This document shows positions 42,453 through 50,655 of a stretch of DNA of 64,000 nucleotides, piece after piece. Location: the NCBI GenBank assembly GCA_963976435.1, contig CAXBKQ010000012.1:1-64000 (forward strand). The letters are read 5' to 3'. The notes beneath the pieces were generated by a model. The model was not told where the DNA came from and did not search any database. It saw nothing but the letters and a program-made list of their open reading frames with translations. A program made the position numbers and the translations under genes. Positions within the stretch are counted from its first letter, which is position 1; each line of letters starts with the position of its first letter. This DNA is from CAKZNE01 sp963976435 (GTDB lineage Bacteria > Bacteroidota > Bacteroidia > Flavobacteriales > Schleiferiaceae).

Positions 42453-43175
42453 ATGGAGGTTTTATTTTCAGTAGAAGGTCTAATATCTCTACTAACTTTA
42501 AGCTTATTGGAAATTGTACTGGGAATTGATAATATAATTTTCATTTCCATTCTTACCAATAAACTACCAGAGCAGGCTCGTCCAAAAGCAAGGTTTTTAG
42601 GAATTAGCTTGGCCCTAATTTTTAGAGTAGTAATGCTTCTAGGAATCACTTGGATTATTGAATTTACGGAACCTTTATTCACCCTCTTCTCTCAAGAAGT
42701 AACAGGCAGAGATCTGGTGCTAATGGCTGGTGGACTTTTCCTCCTTGCCAAAAGTACCAGCGAGATTCATGAAAAGATGGATCCTCATAAAAGCAAAGGA
42801 GATAAGAATGGAAACGCAGTACAAAAGGGATTGCTCTCGATTATTATTCAAATTGGTATACTGGATATCGTCTTTTCTTTTGATTCTATTCTTACGGCTA
42901 TTGGAATGACTGATGAATTAATAATTATGATTACAGCCGTAATTATTTCTTTGGTGGTAATGCTAATTTTCTCCAGCCGTATTGCAAATTTCATTGAAAA
43001 ACATCCTAGTCTACAGGTTCTTGCTCTCTCTTTCCTTATTTTAATTGGCTTTGTTTTAATTGCTGATGGATTGCATGTACATATCCCTAAGGGCTATATT
43101 TATGTTGCTGTTGCCTTTTCCTTATTGGTGGAAGTAATTAATATTAGATCGAGGTCAAATTCCAAATTAAATTAA
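42453..43175 (+). CDS. TerC family integral membrane protein
   Basis: This 240-residue protein of the TerC/Alx group has about seven helices. The conserved acidic motif LLEIVLGIDNIIF lies in helix 1, and a second, IGILDIVFSFDSILTA, lies mid-protein. Members are linked to manganese export or metal loading of exported proteins and to tellurite resistance in some contexts. No ter genes are nearby, so the housekeeping metal role is the more likely one. It is in an apparent operon with glyA. Confidence 0.9.
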   Translation: MEVLFSVEGLISLLTLSLLEIVLGIDNIIFISILTNKLPEQARPKARFLGISLALIFRVVMLLGITWIIEFTEPLFTLFSQEVTGRDLVLMAGGLFLLAKSTSEIHEKMDPHKSKGDKNGNAVQKGLLSIIIQIGILDIVFSFDSILTAIGMTDELIIMITAVIISLVVMLIFSSRIANFIEKHPSLQVLALSFLILIGFVLIADGLHVHIPKGYIYVAVAFSLLVEVINIRSRSNSKLN

Positions 43176-43221
43176 TTAAATTACCAATTCCATTGCATCC
43201 CATAAATTCAGAAAGTTAGGA

Positions 43222-43950
43222 ATGAAAATATTTTTTACGGGCATTATTATTTTTATTTTTTCAAATCTGATTCTCGGACAGGCAAATGTTTCTATTAGCA
43301 TGAATTCACCTTCCACTGGAGCAAACCTCAGTGCTGGATCAAACATTAATTTCGATTTTACTATAAGCAATACAGGCAGCGAGCCTATTGATGCTCAAGA
43401 CACAATTATTTTGCTGCCTACCGCCAATGGCAACCGAATTGCTAAGGATGGACCAAGCCCTGATTTTGTAGAATGGATATTAAATGTGGATATTCCTGCA
43501 AATGGTGGTAGCTATAATTTTTCAGAATCTATAGTGGTGAAAGGTGGGGTAGATGGTATGCTAGATTTTTGTGGAAATATTAAAGTATTTGGCTCGGGTT
43601 GGAGAGGGGTTGTAGAAACGGATTTATTGGATAATCAATCTTGTAATGAGGTGAACTGGACCAGCATGCCTATTAGTCTGACTGAGGGGAGTAAGGCTGA
43701 ATTAATAGACAATTCCTATTATCAGAAGGGAGTGTATAAAATCAGATTGATGAATGTGGATCCCAATCAAAAGATAAGCTTTGAATTGGTGAATCTTACT
43801 GGGAAAATAATCCAAAGCTATACCTTCCAAAGTTCGAGTGCAGATGTTTCTAAAGATATTGCCTTAGCAGCTCCTCCAAAAGGTATTTATATAGCTCGAC
43901 TAAGTTCCAAATCAAAGGCATTAAGCATTAAAAAAATTGTGGTCCATTAG
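43222..43950 (+). CDS. Secreted protein with type IX sorting domain
   Basis: This 242-residue protein has a signal peptide (about 1-19), a CARDB/immunoglobulin-like region (about 20-135; SNTGSEPIDAQDTIILLP) and a C-terminal type A sorting tail (about 165-242; GVYKIRLMNVDPNQKISFEL and PPKGIYIARLSSK). The tail exports the protein through the outer membrane by the type IX secretion system and is then removed. Cargo role is unknown. It is 46 nt after terC on the same strand. Confidence 0.87.
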   Translation: MKIFFTGIIIFIFSNLILGQANVSISMNSPSTGANLSAGSNINFDFTISNTGSEPIDAQDTIILLPTANGNRIAKDGPSPDFVEWILNVDIPANGGSYNFSESIVVKGGVDGMLDFCGNIKVFGSGWRGVVETDLLDNQSCNEVNWTSMPISLTEGSKAELIDNSYYQKGVYKIRLMNVDPNQKISFELVNLTGKIIQSYTFQSSSADVSKDIALAAPPKGIYIARLSSKSKALSIKKIVVH

Positions 43951-43967
43951 CTGGAAATAGATTTATA

Positions 43968-43995
43968 AAACAAAAAAAATGAGCTTTTTTTGTTT
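43968..43995. terminator. AT-only bidirectional hairpin between convergent genes
   Basis: AAACAAAAAAA (43968-43978) pairs with TTTTTTTGTTT (43985-43995) over a 6-nt loop. Both strands end in A/T runs. It sits between the convergent stops of the sorting-tail protein and the lipoprotein gene. Stability is low for lack of G-C pairs. Confidence 0.4.
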
Positions 43996-44008
43996 AGAAT
44001 CCTAGATT

Positions 44009-44857
44009 TTACTCCGCAGCTTCTTCGGCTAGGGTAAAGGTTCTGGTGATATCGTTCATTGGGCTGTCTACTAAATTCCCTTCAGAATTCAATAATTGTA
44101 GCTTTATGGTATTTTCTCCCATTGGTAAACCTTCAATAAAATAAGGCTGCCAGTTGTCTAGAAGAACACTAGTACTTCCATTGATGGTCATTTTAATATA
44201 ATTTCCACCTGGGGCGATTTCAGTGTTTTTGAGAAAGAAGTCTACTAAAATTTTCTCAGCTCCTTTTCCGGTATAGCTTCCCTTAGGTCTGCTGTAGAAT
44301 AGCATTTCCTGACTTAAATCAACATCTGCTGCATCTTCTTCGCTGCCGGAAGTAAATTGAAATACCTGATGAGCATTGGCTCCTTTTACACTTTCATGAT
44401 AAGATCTAGATAAAAAAGCAATAGCGATATGATGGCCTTTTTCGAAGGATTTTTCAAAACCAGATTCATAGTGAGCGGAATAGGGTCCATTGTCCACAAT
44501 TAAATGAATGTGTTGGCCTTTAGCAGAATTCGCTAATCCTTTGGTTTCAGCATCTGGACTTTGAGCTCCAAGTTCATAGCCTGAAACTGAAAAGTTGAAA
44601 TTGAAATTTCCATCTTCAGAAATGCTCTTCATTTCTTCGGCAAAACCTAAGCTAGCTTCCGGAAATTGGGCGGATGGGCTAGAGGGGTAAATTTTTAAAC
44701 CATCAATTTCATAGCTTTCAGGATGATCGACTATTTTTTCTTCCACAACTTCCACTTCAATTTCCTGATCCGTATTTTCTTCTGGTTCAGCATTTTGATT
44801 ACAAGAGCTTAAAATTCCAAAGCTTAAAAGGGAAAAAACAAATACTTTATTTTTCAT
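44009..44857 (-). CDS. Hypothetical lipoprotein (DUF4399-like features)
   Basis: This 282-residue protein has a lipoprotein signal ending LSSC (about 1-19) and an acidic linker (EPEENTDQEIEVEVVEEK). The body contains GQHIHLIVDNGPYSAHYE and an HHIAIAFLSRSYHESVK stretch, both similar to proteins annotated as phosphopeptide-binding or DUF4399. The two His-rich strands may bind a metal, which is inference. Function is unknown. It is probably surface- or periplasm-exposed. Confidence 0.65.
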   Translation of the reverse strand: MKNKVFVFSLLSFGILSSCNQNAEPEENTDQEIEVEVVEEKIVDHPESYEIDGLKIYPSSPSAQFPEASLGFAEEMKSISEDGNFNFNFSVSGYELGAQSPDAETKGLANSAKGQHIHLIVDNGPYSAHYESGFEKSFEKGHHIAIAFLSRSYHESVKGANAHQVFQFTSGSEEDAADVDLSQEMLFYSRPKGSYTGKGAEKILVDFFLKNTEIAPGGNYIKMTINGSTSVLLDNWQPYFIEGLPMGENTIKLQLLNSEGNLVDSPMNDITRTFTLAEEAAE

Positions 44858-44907
44858 GTGATTGGATTAATGATTATGAATCCTACAAATGTTGTCAATA
44901 AAATGAA

Positions 44908-44936
44908 AAACTCCTTTATGAAAAGGAGTTTTTTTT
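44908..44936. terminator. Bidirectional Rho-independent terminator after ssb
   Basis: AAACTCCTTT (44908-44917) pairs with AAAAGGAGTTT (44921-44931) over a 3-nt loop. T tracts follow on both strands. It lies 39 nt downstream of the ssb-like stop on the minus strand. Confidence 0.75.
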
Positions 44937-44974
44937 CTGATTTCCCAGCTTTCACCTAATAGGGATGTTGAAAA

Positions 44975-45316
44975 TTATTTTTCTTTTCCACCAAGTAGGA
45001 GGAGTTCATGGGCAATCACTTCGGTTATGTATTTCTTTTGCCCTTCAGAATCTTCGTAGCTGCGATTGCTTAGTTTTCCTTCTAGGCCAATTTCCTTTCC
45101 TTTTTTGGCATATTTTTCCGCGATTTCTGCGGTTTTACCCCAAATAACAATATTATGCCATTGGGTTTCAGTTATTTTTTCGCCTTTGGCATTTTTATAG
45201 GAATCGTTGGTGGCTAGGGAAAATTTTACCATTTTACTGCCATTCTCAAGAGTTTTTACATCCGGATCAGAACCCAGATTTCCTATTAATTGAACCTTGT
45301 TTCGTAGAGTACTCAT
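44975..45316 (-). CDS. ssb: Single-stranded DNA-binding protein, short paralogue
   Basis: This 113-residue protein consists of an OB-fold SSB domain: NKVQLIGNLGSDPDVKTLEN, then KMVKFSLATNDSYKN, TQWHNIVIWGK and GKEIGLEGKLSNRSYED. It stops at GGKEK right after the fold. The disordered tail ending in an acidic DDDIPF-like tip, through which the main SSB recruits repair proteins, is missing. So it is likely a paralogue, perhaps for competence or recombination, and not the essential copy. Confidence 0.9.
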   Translation of the reverse strand: MSTLRNKVQLIGNLGSDPDVKTLENGSKMVKFSLATNDSYKNAKGEKITETQWHNIVIWGKTAEIAEKYAKKGKEIGLEGKLSNRSYEDSEGQKKYITEVIAHELLLLGGKEK

Positions 45317-45440
45317 AAATAATGTTTGATGATTAACAAAAAATTCTAATCAACAAATTTTGACTACTAGCTGGGAAATAGTCGGGAATCAAACATTTAC
45401 TATCCAGATGATTTGAGGAATGGGATGAGAATATTCTGAA

Positions 45441-45719
45441 TTAAAAGAACATAAGCCAAACAAAGATGGAGGTTCCACCAGCAAAAACTAGACATGCAAT
45501 AAGGATTTTTTGTTTTAATTCCTTTTTTCGTTTTTCTTTTAGATCAAATTTAAATTTAGCCAATTGGGCAGGTGAGACCTCTTCTTTTTTAATGGTTTTA
45601 GGTTTTTCAGAACCATATATCTTGTGAATTTCACTGAGTTTGGGTTTCTTTTTCAGCTGCTCTAAATTCCTTTTGTGCGCTCTGCTCATTTCAGAACCAG
45701 GACCAAATCCAAATGACAT
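45441..45719 (-). CDS. Small single-pass membrane protein
   Basis: This 92-residue protein has a polar, lysine-rich N-terminal part (RNLEQLKKKPKLSEIHKIYG) and one C-terminal helix (ILIACLVFAGGTSIFVWLMFF). It recurs in this lineage as an uncharacterised protein. It starts 1 nt after the stop of the alpha/beta hydrolase gene, so the two are one operon. No function can be named. Confidence 0.65.
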   Translation of the reverse strand: MSFGFGPGSEMSRAHKRNLEQLKKKPKLSEIHKIYGSEKPKTIKKEEVSPAQLAKFKFDLKEKRKKELKQKILIACLVFAGGTSIFVWLMFF

Positions 45720-45720
45720 A

Positions 45721-46497
45721 CTATTGTGATTTTAGAAAGGTGATAGACCTTTGATTGAAAATTTCCGCTTGTTCTACATTTACAACATGTCCACATTGAT
45801 CAACAATGGAAAGCGTAGCAGATCTGTGGTTTTGTACAAGTTTACTAATGGAAGGAAGAAACATATGATCTTCTGAACCCATTATATAAAGGGTAGGAAC
45901 TCCACTGTCTTTAATTCTAAAAAGTGACAATAAAGGGTTTACCTCAGAAATAAGAGTAAACCACCGTTTGAATTCCTTTTGATATAATTTTTTTGCTTCT
46001 TTAATGAATAGGTTCCTAGACTCCCTATGGGTTTTTTTGGGTAAAATCACAAAAGCAAAAAGTCGATATAGAATTAAATAGGGGATTACAGATTTTAGAA
46101 AAGCCCCAAGCCTCATCAGGATTTGCCCCCTGAGGTTTAGTTTCATTACGGCCCCTCCAAGGATTAGTTTATCGCCTCTTTCAGGTTCCCTTTCAATGAT
46201 ATCTCTTATGATTATGGTCCCTAAAGAGATTCCCACAAAATGAGTTTTTTCAATCTTCAAATGATCCAAGACCTCTACAATTTCATCACCAATAACCTTA
46301 AAGGTATAGCTCTTTAAATTCTGATAAGCGATATTTTTAGATCTTCCATGACCTCTAAGGTCAATAAGCAATACATTAAAATGCTTTTTGAAATCTCTAA
46401 GCTGTTTATACCAAATGGTACTACTACCACCAGCGCCATGAATAAATGTTACCCATGGATGCGATTCGCTATTAATAAGGCTTGTATAGTTTAGCAT
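45721..46497 (-). CDS. Alpha/beta hydrolase
   Basis: This 258-residue hydrolase of the classical alpha/beta fold shows VTFIHGAGGSSTIWYKQL (oxyanion-hole HGAGG), LLIDLRGHGRS, the nucleophile elbow FVGISLGT (G-I-S-L-G), the acid in YIMGSEDHMF and a His in DQCGHVVNVEQ. All triad positions are present. Substrate is unknown. It is followed after 1 nt by the small membrane protein gene. Confidence 0.88.
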   Translation of the reverse strand: MLNYTSLINSESHPWVTFIHGAGGSSTIWYKQLRDFKKHFNVLLIDLRGHGRSKNIAYQNLKSYTFKVIGDEIVEVLDHLKIEKTHFVGISLGTIIIRDIIEREPERGDKLILGGAVMKLNLRGQILMRLGAFLKSVIPYLILYRLFAFVILPKKTHRESRNLFIKEAKKLYQKEFKRWFTLISEVNPLLSLFRIKDSGVPTLYIMGSEDHMFLPSISKLVQNHRSATLSIVDQCGHVVNVEQAEIFNQRSITFLKSQ

Positions 46498-46586
46498 AAA
46501 TGTAAAACGAGCACAGGCAAGGAAAGATCATTGCTCCAATGCTTTATTAGAATGCCTGGCAAGTTAATCTTTTTTTAAGCCGGCAA

Positions 46587-47570
46587 TTATTCCTTAATCT
46601 TTTGAAATTCAATAATACTGATATTGTTGGCCACACTTCCAATGCCATAGGCCTCTATTCGCATAAAATCATCCTTCACCTCTAAAATTCGCCATACTCC
46701 TTCAGGGTCCTCAACTGATGATGGAAAAAACATTTTACTAGCACCTTGGTTTAAACTCCAAAGTTCTAGTCTTTCCTTTTCGCCTTTTGTAATTCTTATT
46801 TCCTGGTCTTTAATATCCAGAAAAACAATGGCCTCCTCTTGCCTCAAATTGCTAGACTTCCATTTCCCCAAAAAATCCATGGTTTTATATTGGGCTTCAG
46901 TATTTTCCTTTTCTAGGTGAATATCTTTAAAACCAATATAGTTTTTAAGGAGGAAGATATTGTTTTCATCAGTGGATTTGATAAATGCTAATCCAAATAA
47001 TTCATCGTGAATATTGAAAAAATGATAGCCCTTATATTCTATAATATTCCATTTTACTGCAGGAAGGTGGATGCCTTCCATTTGTTTCTCAGGGAGGATA
47101 ATGGAATCATTGCTAAAATCTAGTTTTTGATTTTCGCCTAACCAGGAAAATTTCCCTTGAAAATCACTCCTCGAAAATTTCGGATTTTGTAAAGATTCTG
47201 CTAAACGTTTAAATACAATAAGGGTGTTTTTCGAGCCAATTGGTTTTAGATATAAGCTATCGTCACCAAATTTGATGATATACTGGTCTCCAGCAAAATT
47301 GAAAAGACTATCCTGCAATTGGAATTTTAAAGTTCTTTGAGTGGTTTCATCAAATTTACTTGAAGACATATCGCCAATAGCGGTAATCAAAACAGTGCTG
47401 TCTTTAAATTCCAAAAGGTTTCTAGAAAAGGAAGGAAATTTTTGTTTTTTGCCAAGTTTGGTGTAGGATGTTATCCAAATTCCATCTAATGGGCTTGTTT
47501 CCTTTTCTGTACAACTAGAAAGTAGAATTAAGAGCCCCAATAAACCAATACATTTTTTCATATTACCCAT
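46587..47570 (-). CDS. Hypothetical lipoprotein
   Basis: This 327-residue protein has a lipobox signal (LLILLSSC, about residue 20). A lipocalin-like opening, PLDGIWITSYTK, follows, then beta-rich repeats with a second GTW-like segment MDFLGKWKSSNLRQ near residue 235. It resembles the lipocalin-like and DUF families of Bacteroidota surface lipoproteins, with no confident family. It is alone on its strand. Confidence 0.6.
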   Translation of the reverse strand: MGNMKKCIGLLGLLILLSSCTEKETSPLDGIWITSYTKLGKKQKFPSFSRNLLEFKDSTVLITAIGDMSSSKFDETTQRTLKFQLQDSLFNFAGDQYIIKFGDDSLYLKPIGSKNTLIVFKRLAESLQNPKFSRSDFQGKFSWLGENQKLDFSNDSIILPEKQMEGIHLPAVKWNIIEYKGYHFFNIHDELFGLAFIKSTDENNIFLLKNYIGFKDIHLEKENTEAQYKTMDFLGKWKSSNLRQEEAIVFLDIKDQEIRITKGEKERLELWSLNQGASKMFFPSSVEDPEGVWRILEVKDDFMRIEAYGIGSVANNISIIEFQKIKE

Positions 47571-47713
47571 TGTTTTCTGGTTGGCTAATATAATTTCTTG
47601 CTCTTAATTCTTTTTGTTTTTCTCTAGAAATAAAGCTTGGAAGGAACAGTATATCCAAAATGGCGAAGGCTTGATTTTTTGATTTTAGGGAAGTAAATTA
47701 ATTAAAAAAAGCC

Positions 47714-48079
47714 ATGAAGACATGTTTGTTTTGCAACGAAACTCTTAAAGGAAGATCGGATAAAAAGTTTTGTGATGACTCTTGTAGAAATGCATTTAAC
47801 AATAAAAAATCTGCAAAAAGCAATAACCTAATGCGAAGGGTAAATAGGATTCTAAGTAAGAATCGAAAAATATTGAAGGATCATTATTCTCAAAATCAAA
47901 ACAGAATAAATAAGGAAACTTTGATGTACAAAGGTTTTGTTTTCAACTATTTTACAAGTGTTTACGAGAATTCAATTGGAGAAAAATTCTTTTTCATCTA
48001 TGATTTAGGCTATTGCTATTCTCTGGAAAATAATCATGAAGTTCAAATATTATATCGAAATGAAAAGGAACTTATTTAG
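47714..48079 (+). CDS. Zinc-ribbon protein of unknown function
   Basis: This 121-residue protein has an N-terminal metal-binding motif: CLFCNETLKGRSDKKFCDDSC, with C4, C7, C21 and C25 pairing. A basic helical linker (KSNNLMRRVNRILSKNRK) and a C-terminal beta part that may sense or bind a ligand (FFFIYDLGYCYSLE) follow. The N-motif resembles the TRASH/FCS-type zinc fingers of nucleic-acid-binding proteins. Its end overlaps the convergent DUF3667 gene by 4 nt. Confidence 0.7.
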   Translation: MKTCLFCNETLKGRSDKKFCDDSCRNAFNNKKSAKSNNLMRRVNRILSKNRKILKDHYSQNQNRINKETLMYKGFVFNYFTSVYENSIGEKFFFIYDLGYCYSLENNHEVQILYRNEKELI

Positions 48080-48783
48080 TGAACAGAGTCTGGTGAAATG
48101 AGATAAATCATAAGTACCAATATAGCTATGAATGAAAGGAATATTAAAAGTTGAAGAAAGCTATTTAATGCTTTTTGCCATACCTTCTTAGCATGATCAA
48201 ATACCAAGGAGTTCCAAATAAAAACCATTATTAGAAAAACCAAAAATGCCTCTAGTTGTATGGTGTCCGGCGACAAATAGTTGACCAAATCCATTACAAC
48301 TGTAATAATTGTAAAAAAGCTAGCGGCCAAATAGAGTAGGGAGCTAATGCTTTTTACTAGGGTTCTCTCCCTTTTGATATAAACCAAGAATGAACTTAAA
48401 ACAATTAGTGGCAATAAAATCATCCAAAAGAAAATATGGGCTTTGAACCCTTCTATAGACAAAGTTGCTCCTAAGATTAATTCTTCGTCAACAAAAGAGA
48501 TATGCAGCGCAGCAACTGCTAAGGAATAGAAGAATACTTTTCCAGGACTAGGATAATACTTTCGGTTTCCATTCCAATAATTAGAAACTATCCAATAAGG
48601 TTTGTATAAAAGGGCAAACATCAGAGCGAAGACGGATCTTTCTAAGGAGAATACATTGGAAATAAAATCCGTTATGGCAGATTTTAAAGTAATAGGCTTA
48701 CCCTTTACTTCTTGGCCACAGCTCGGACAATTGTTAGAATCAAGTGCTATTTGGCAAACACTACATTGATTTTTTGTATCCAT
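48076..48783 (-). CDS. DUF3667 membrane protein
   Basis: This 235-residue protein has an N-terminal zinc ribbon with paired cysteines (CSVCQIALDSNNCPSCGQE). The DUF3667 pattern follows, ITLKSAITDFISNVFSLERSV, KPYWIVSNYWNGNRKYYPSPGKVF, then four or five helices. The family is characteristic of Bacteroidota and its function is unknown. It is convergent with the zinc-ribbon gene. Confidence 0.85.
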   Translation of the reverse strand: MDTKNQCSVCQIALDSNNCPSCGQEVKGKPITLKSAITDFISNVFSLERSVFALMFALLYKPYWIVSNYWNGNRKYYPSPGKVFFYSLAVAALHISFVDEELILGATLSIEGFKAHIFFWMILLPLIVLSSFLVYIKRERTLVKSISSLLYLAASFFTIITVVMDLVNYLSPDTIQLEAFLVFLIMVFIWNSLVFDHAKKVWQKALNSFLQLLIFLSFIAILVLMIYLISPDSVH

Positions 48784-48841
48784 GGAAATTTATTGGATAG
48801 GAATATCCAAAAATTTCCACAGATAACACAAAAATATTTCT

Positions 48842-49870
48842 CTAAGATTTTAATTCCTTCCTGCCATCCCCGTGAATGGCGAATCTTCCTAGCTTTTTAT
48901 CATGAACCTTTTCATACTCGGGCCAGGGCCAACCGCCGAACTGTGTTTGTTGATATTCTCGAAAAGCTTGTCGGATTTCTTCTTCGCTATTCATAACAAA
49001 TGGCCCATGCTGAACTACGGGTTCAGAAATGGCTTTGCCTTGAAGGACTAATATTTGGGATGGGATACTACCGTTTTTTAATGTTACATCCTTGCCTTCA
49101 ATAATTTCCGCTGAATGATAATTTGGCAAATCCTCCCCTTCTAAAGAGAGTTTTTCGCCTTTAAAAAAATACAAACTACGATTTATACCTTCCTTGGTTT
49201 TTGGCAATTGCCATTCTGCTTCGGCTTCCATTTCGATGATCCAAACACCCACTTCATTTTCAGGATCTGCTGCCCAAGAGTCTGGAGGAGGAAGAGCTGC
49301 TGATGAATTGTTTAATTTACCCGCGATTAGCTCCACCTTGGTTTTGCGATTTTTATCATCCTCGAAATTTAAAATGGGAATAGATTCAGACCAAAACATT
49401 TTAAAATGTGGCTCTACAAATTTTTTGGATTTTGGGAGGTTTAACCAAATTTGAAAAAGTTCTAAGGGATTCTCTTTTTCTGATTCTAATAAGGGAAACA
49501 TTTCAGAATGTAATAATCCTTTACCTGCAGTCATCCATTGAACATCACCATTCCCATATCTGCCGGATGCACCCTGAGAATCGGAATGATCTACCATACC
49601 TTTCCGTACCACGGTAATAGTTTCAAATCCTCTATGTGGATGCCCTGGGAAACCTGGTACTTTGCTGCCATGATACATTCTCCAACCATCCTTTGTTCTG
49701 AAATCCTGTCCTATTTCTCTGCCTTCTAAACTGGCATCTGGACCTAATTCTTCATTTCCTTTTGGATAAAAATCTTCGTGATGAACACAGAATAGAAAGG
49801 GATCCATGGTTTCCCATTGAAATCCTAAGGGTCTTATATTTTTTATACTGGAATTTGTGGCTCCATTCAT
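48842..49870 (-). CDS. Pirin family protein
   Basis: This bicupin pirin of 342 residues shows FLFCVHHEDFYPKGN, and the metal-site segments HPHRGFETITVV and HSDSQGASGRYGNGDVQWMTAGKGLLHSEMF. The latter includes the conserved His and Glu ligands. The second cupin (about 180-300) is also present. Many pirins are quercetinase-like dioxygenases or regulators of respiratory metabolism. The exact function is unknown. It stands alone. Confidence 0.92.
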   Translation of the reverse strand: MNGATNSSIKNIRPLGFQWETMDPFLFCVHHEDFYPKGNEELGPDASLEGREIGQDFRTKDGWRMYHGSKVPGFPGHPHRGFETITVVRKGMVDHSDSQGASGRYGNGDVQWMTAGKGLLHSEMFPLLESEKENPLELFQIWLNLPKSKKFVEPHFKMFWSESIPILNFEDDKNRKTKVELIAGKLNNSSAALPPPDSWAADPENEVGVWIIEMEAEAEWQLPKTKEGINRSLYFFKGEKLSLEGEDLPNYHSAEIIEGKDVTLKNGSIPSQILVLQGKAISEPVVQHGPFVMNSEEEIRQAFREYQQTQFGGWPWPEYEKVHDKKLGRFAIHGDGRKELKS

Positions 49871-50034
49871 AATTTTCTTCTTTTGATTATCTAATAAGCA
49901 TCTAAACTACAACAGGAAATTTCGATGTACAAAAGGGAAAACAATTGCTTTGATAGATAAAACCAATGTTTAAACATTGATTTAAGAGTTTTCAAAAATG
50001 ATTATAGAGTAGGTCAGGAAAAAAGCTCAATATT

Positions 50035-50550
50035 CTAGAATTGATTTAAATTCTGCTGCAAATATTCTAGAAACTCTTTAGTCCTAGAAGTGCTCTTGTA
50101 ATTTAAAAACTCCATAAACATACTTTGAAAGATTATACCCATTCCTATGCCTTTCCAAGATGTATTAAAATCAAAAAAATAAAAGACCAAAACACCAACT
50201 ATAAAAAAGGAAATTCCCGCCCATTTGTAAAAATTTAGGTTTTCTAATAGTGTTTGGCCTTTTTTTATTTCAAGACTTAGGTAATCTTTATCTTTATTCT
50301 GAAAGGATTCCTTTAATTTTTCGTGCTTAATGGGGTTTTTCAATTGTATGGTCATTCCTATGGTTAATTGAAATAGACCAAGGCAAATACATACATAAGC
50401 CAATCCTCGCCAAAAGGAGATTTTGATTTTTTTAAATATATAAAGGGCAATAATTAGGTTTATTAGCCCCATAAGGAGGAACATTGTAGCTTCTACAATC
50501 TCACCAGAAAAATTCCTTTCTAGGTCTAGCATTCTACAAATATAAAGCAA
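50035..50550 (-). CDS. Hypothetical four-helix membrane protein
   Basis: This 171-residue protein has four hydrophobic helices (about 20-38, 48-66, 105-122 and 128-145) and short polar loops (KEKLKESFQNKDKDYLSL between helices 2 and 3). No family is recognised. It is divergent from the tricorn-like gene. Confidence that it is a real gene comes from the length and the helix pattern. Confidence 0.6.
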   Translation of the reverse strand: MLYICRMLDLERNFSGEIVEATMFLLMGLINLIIALYIFKKIKISFWRGLAYVCICLGLFQLTIGMTIQLKNPIKHEKLKESFQNKDKDYLSLEIKKGQTLLENLNFYKWAGISFFIVGVLVFYFFDFNTSWKGIGMGIIFQSMFMEFLNYKSTSRTKEFLEYLQQNLNQF

Positions 50551-50655
50551 TGCTAGTCCATGAAAATTTCTAAATCAACATTATTACCCGGATTGCATCA
50601 GACCTAAAAATCAAAATTCCAAAGTATATTAGGGCCTCTAAATCATAAAATCCAA

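Noticed and set aside
42453..43175. Tellurite resistance operon
   Set aside because: Only TerC is present, next to glyA; no other ter gene is near, so a metal-handling housekeeping role is more likely.
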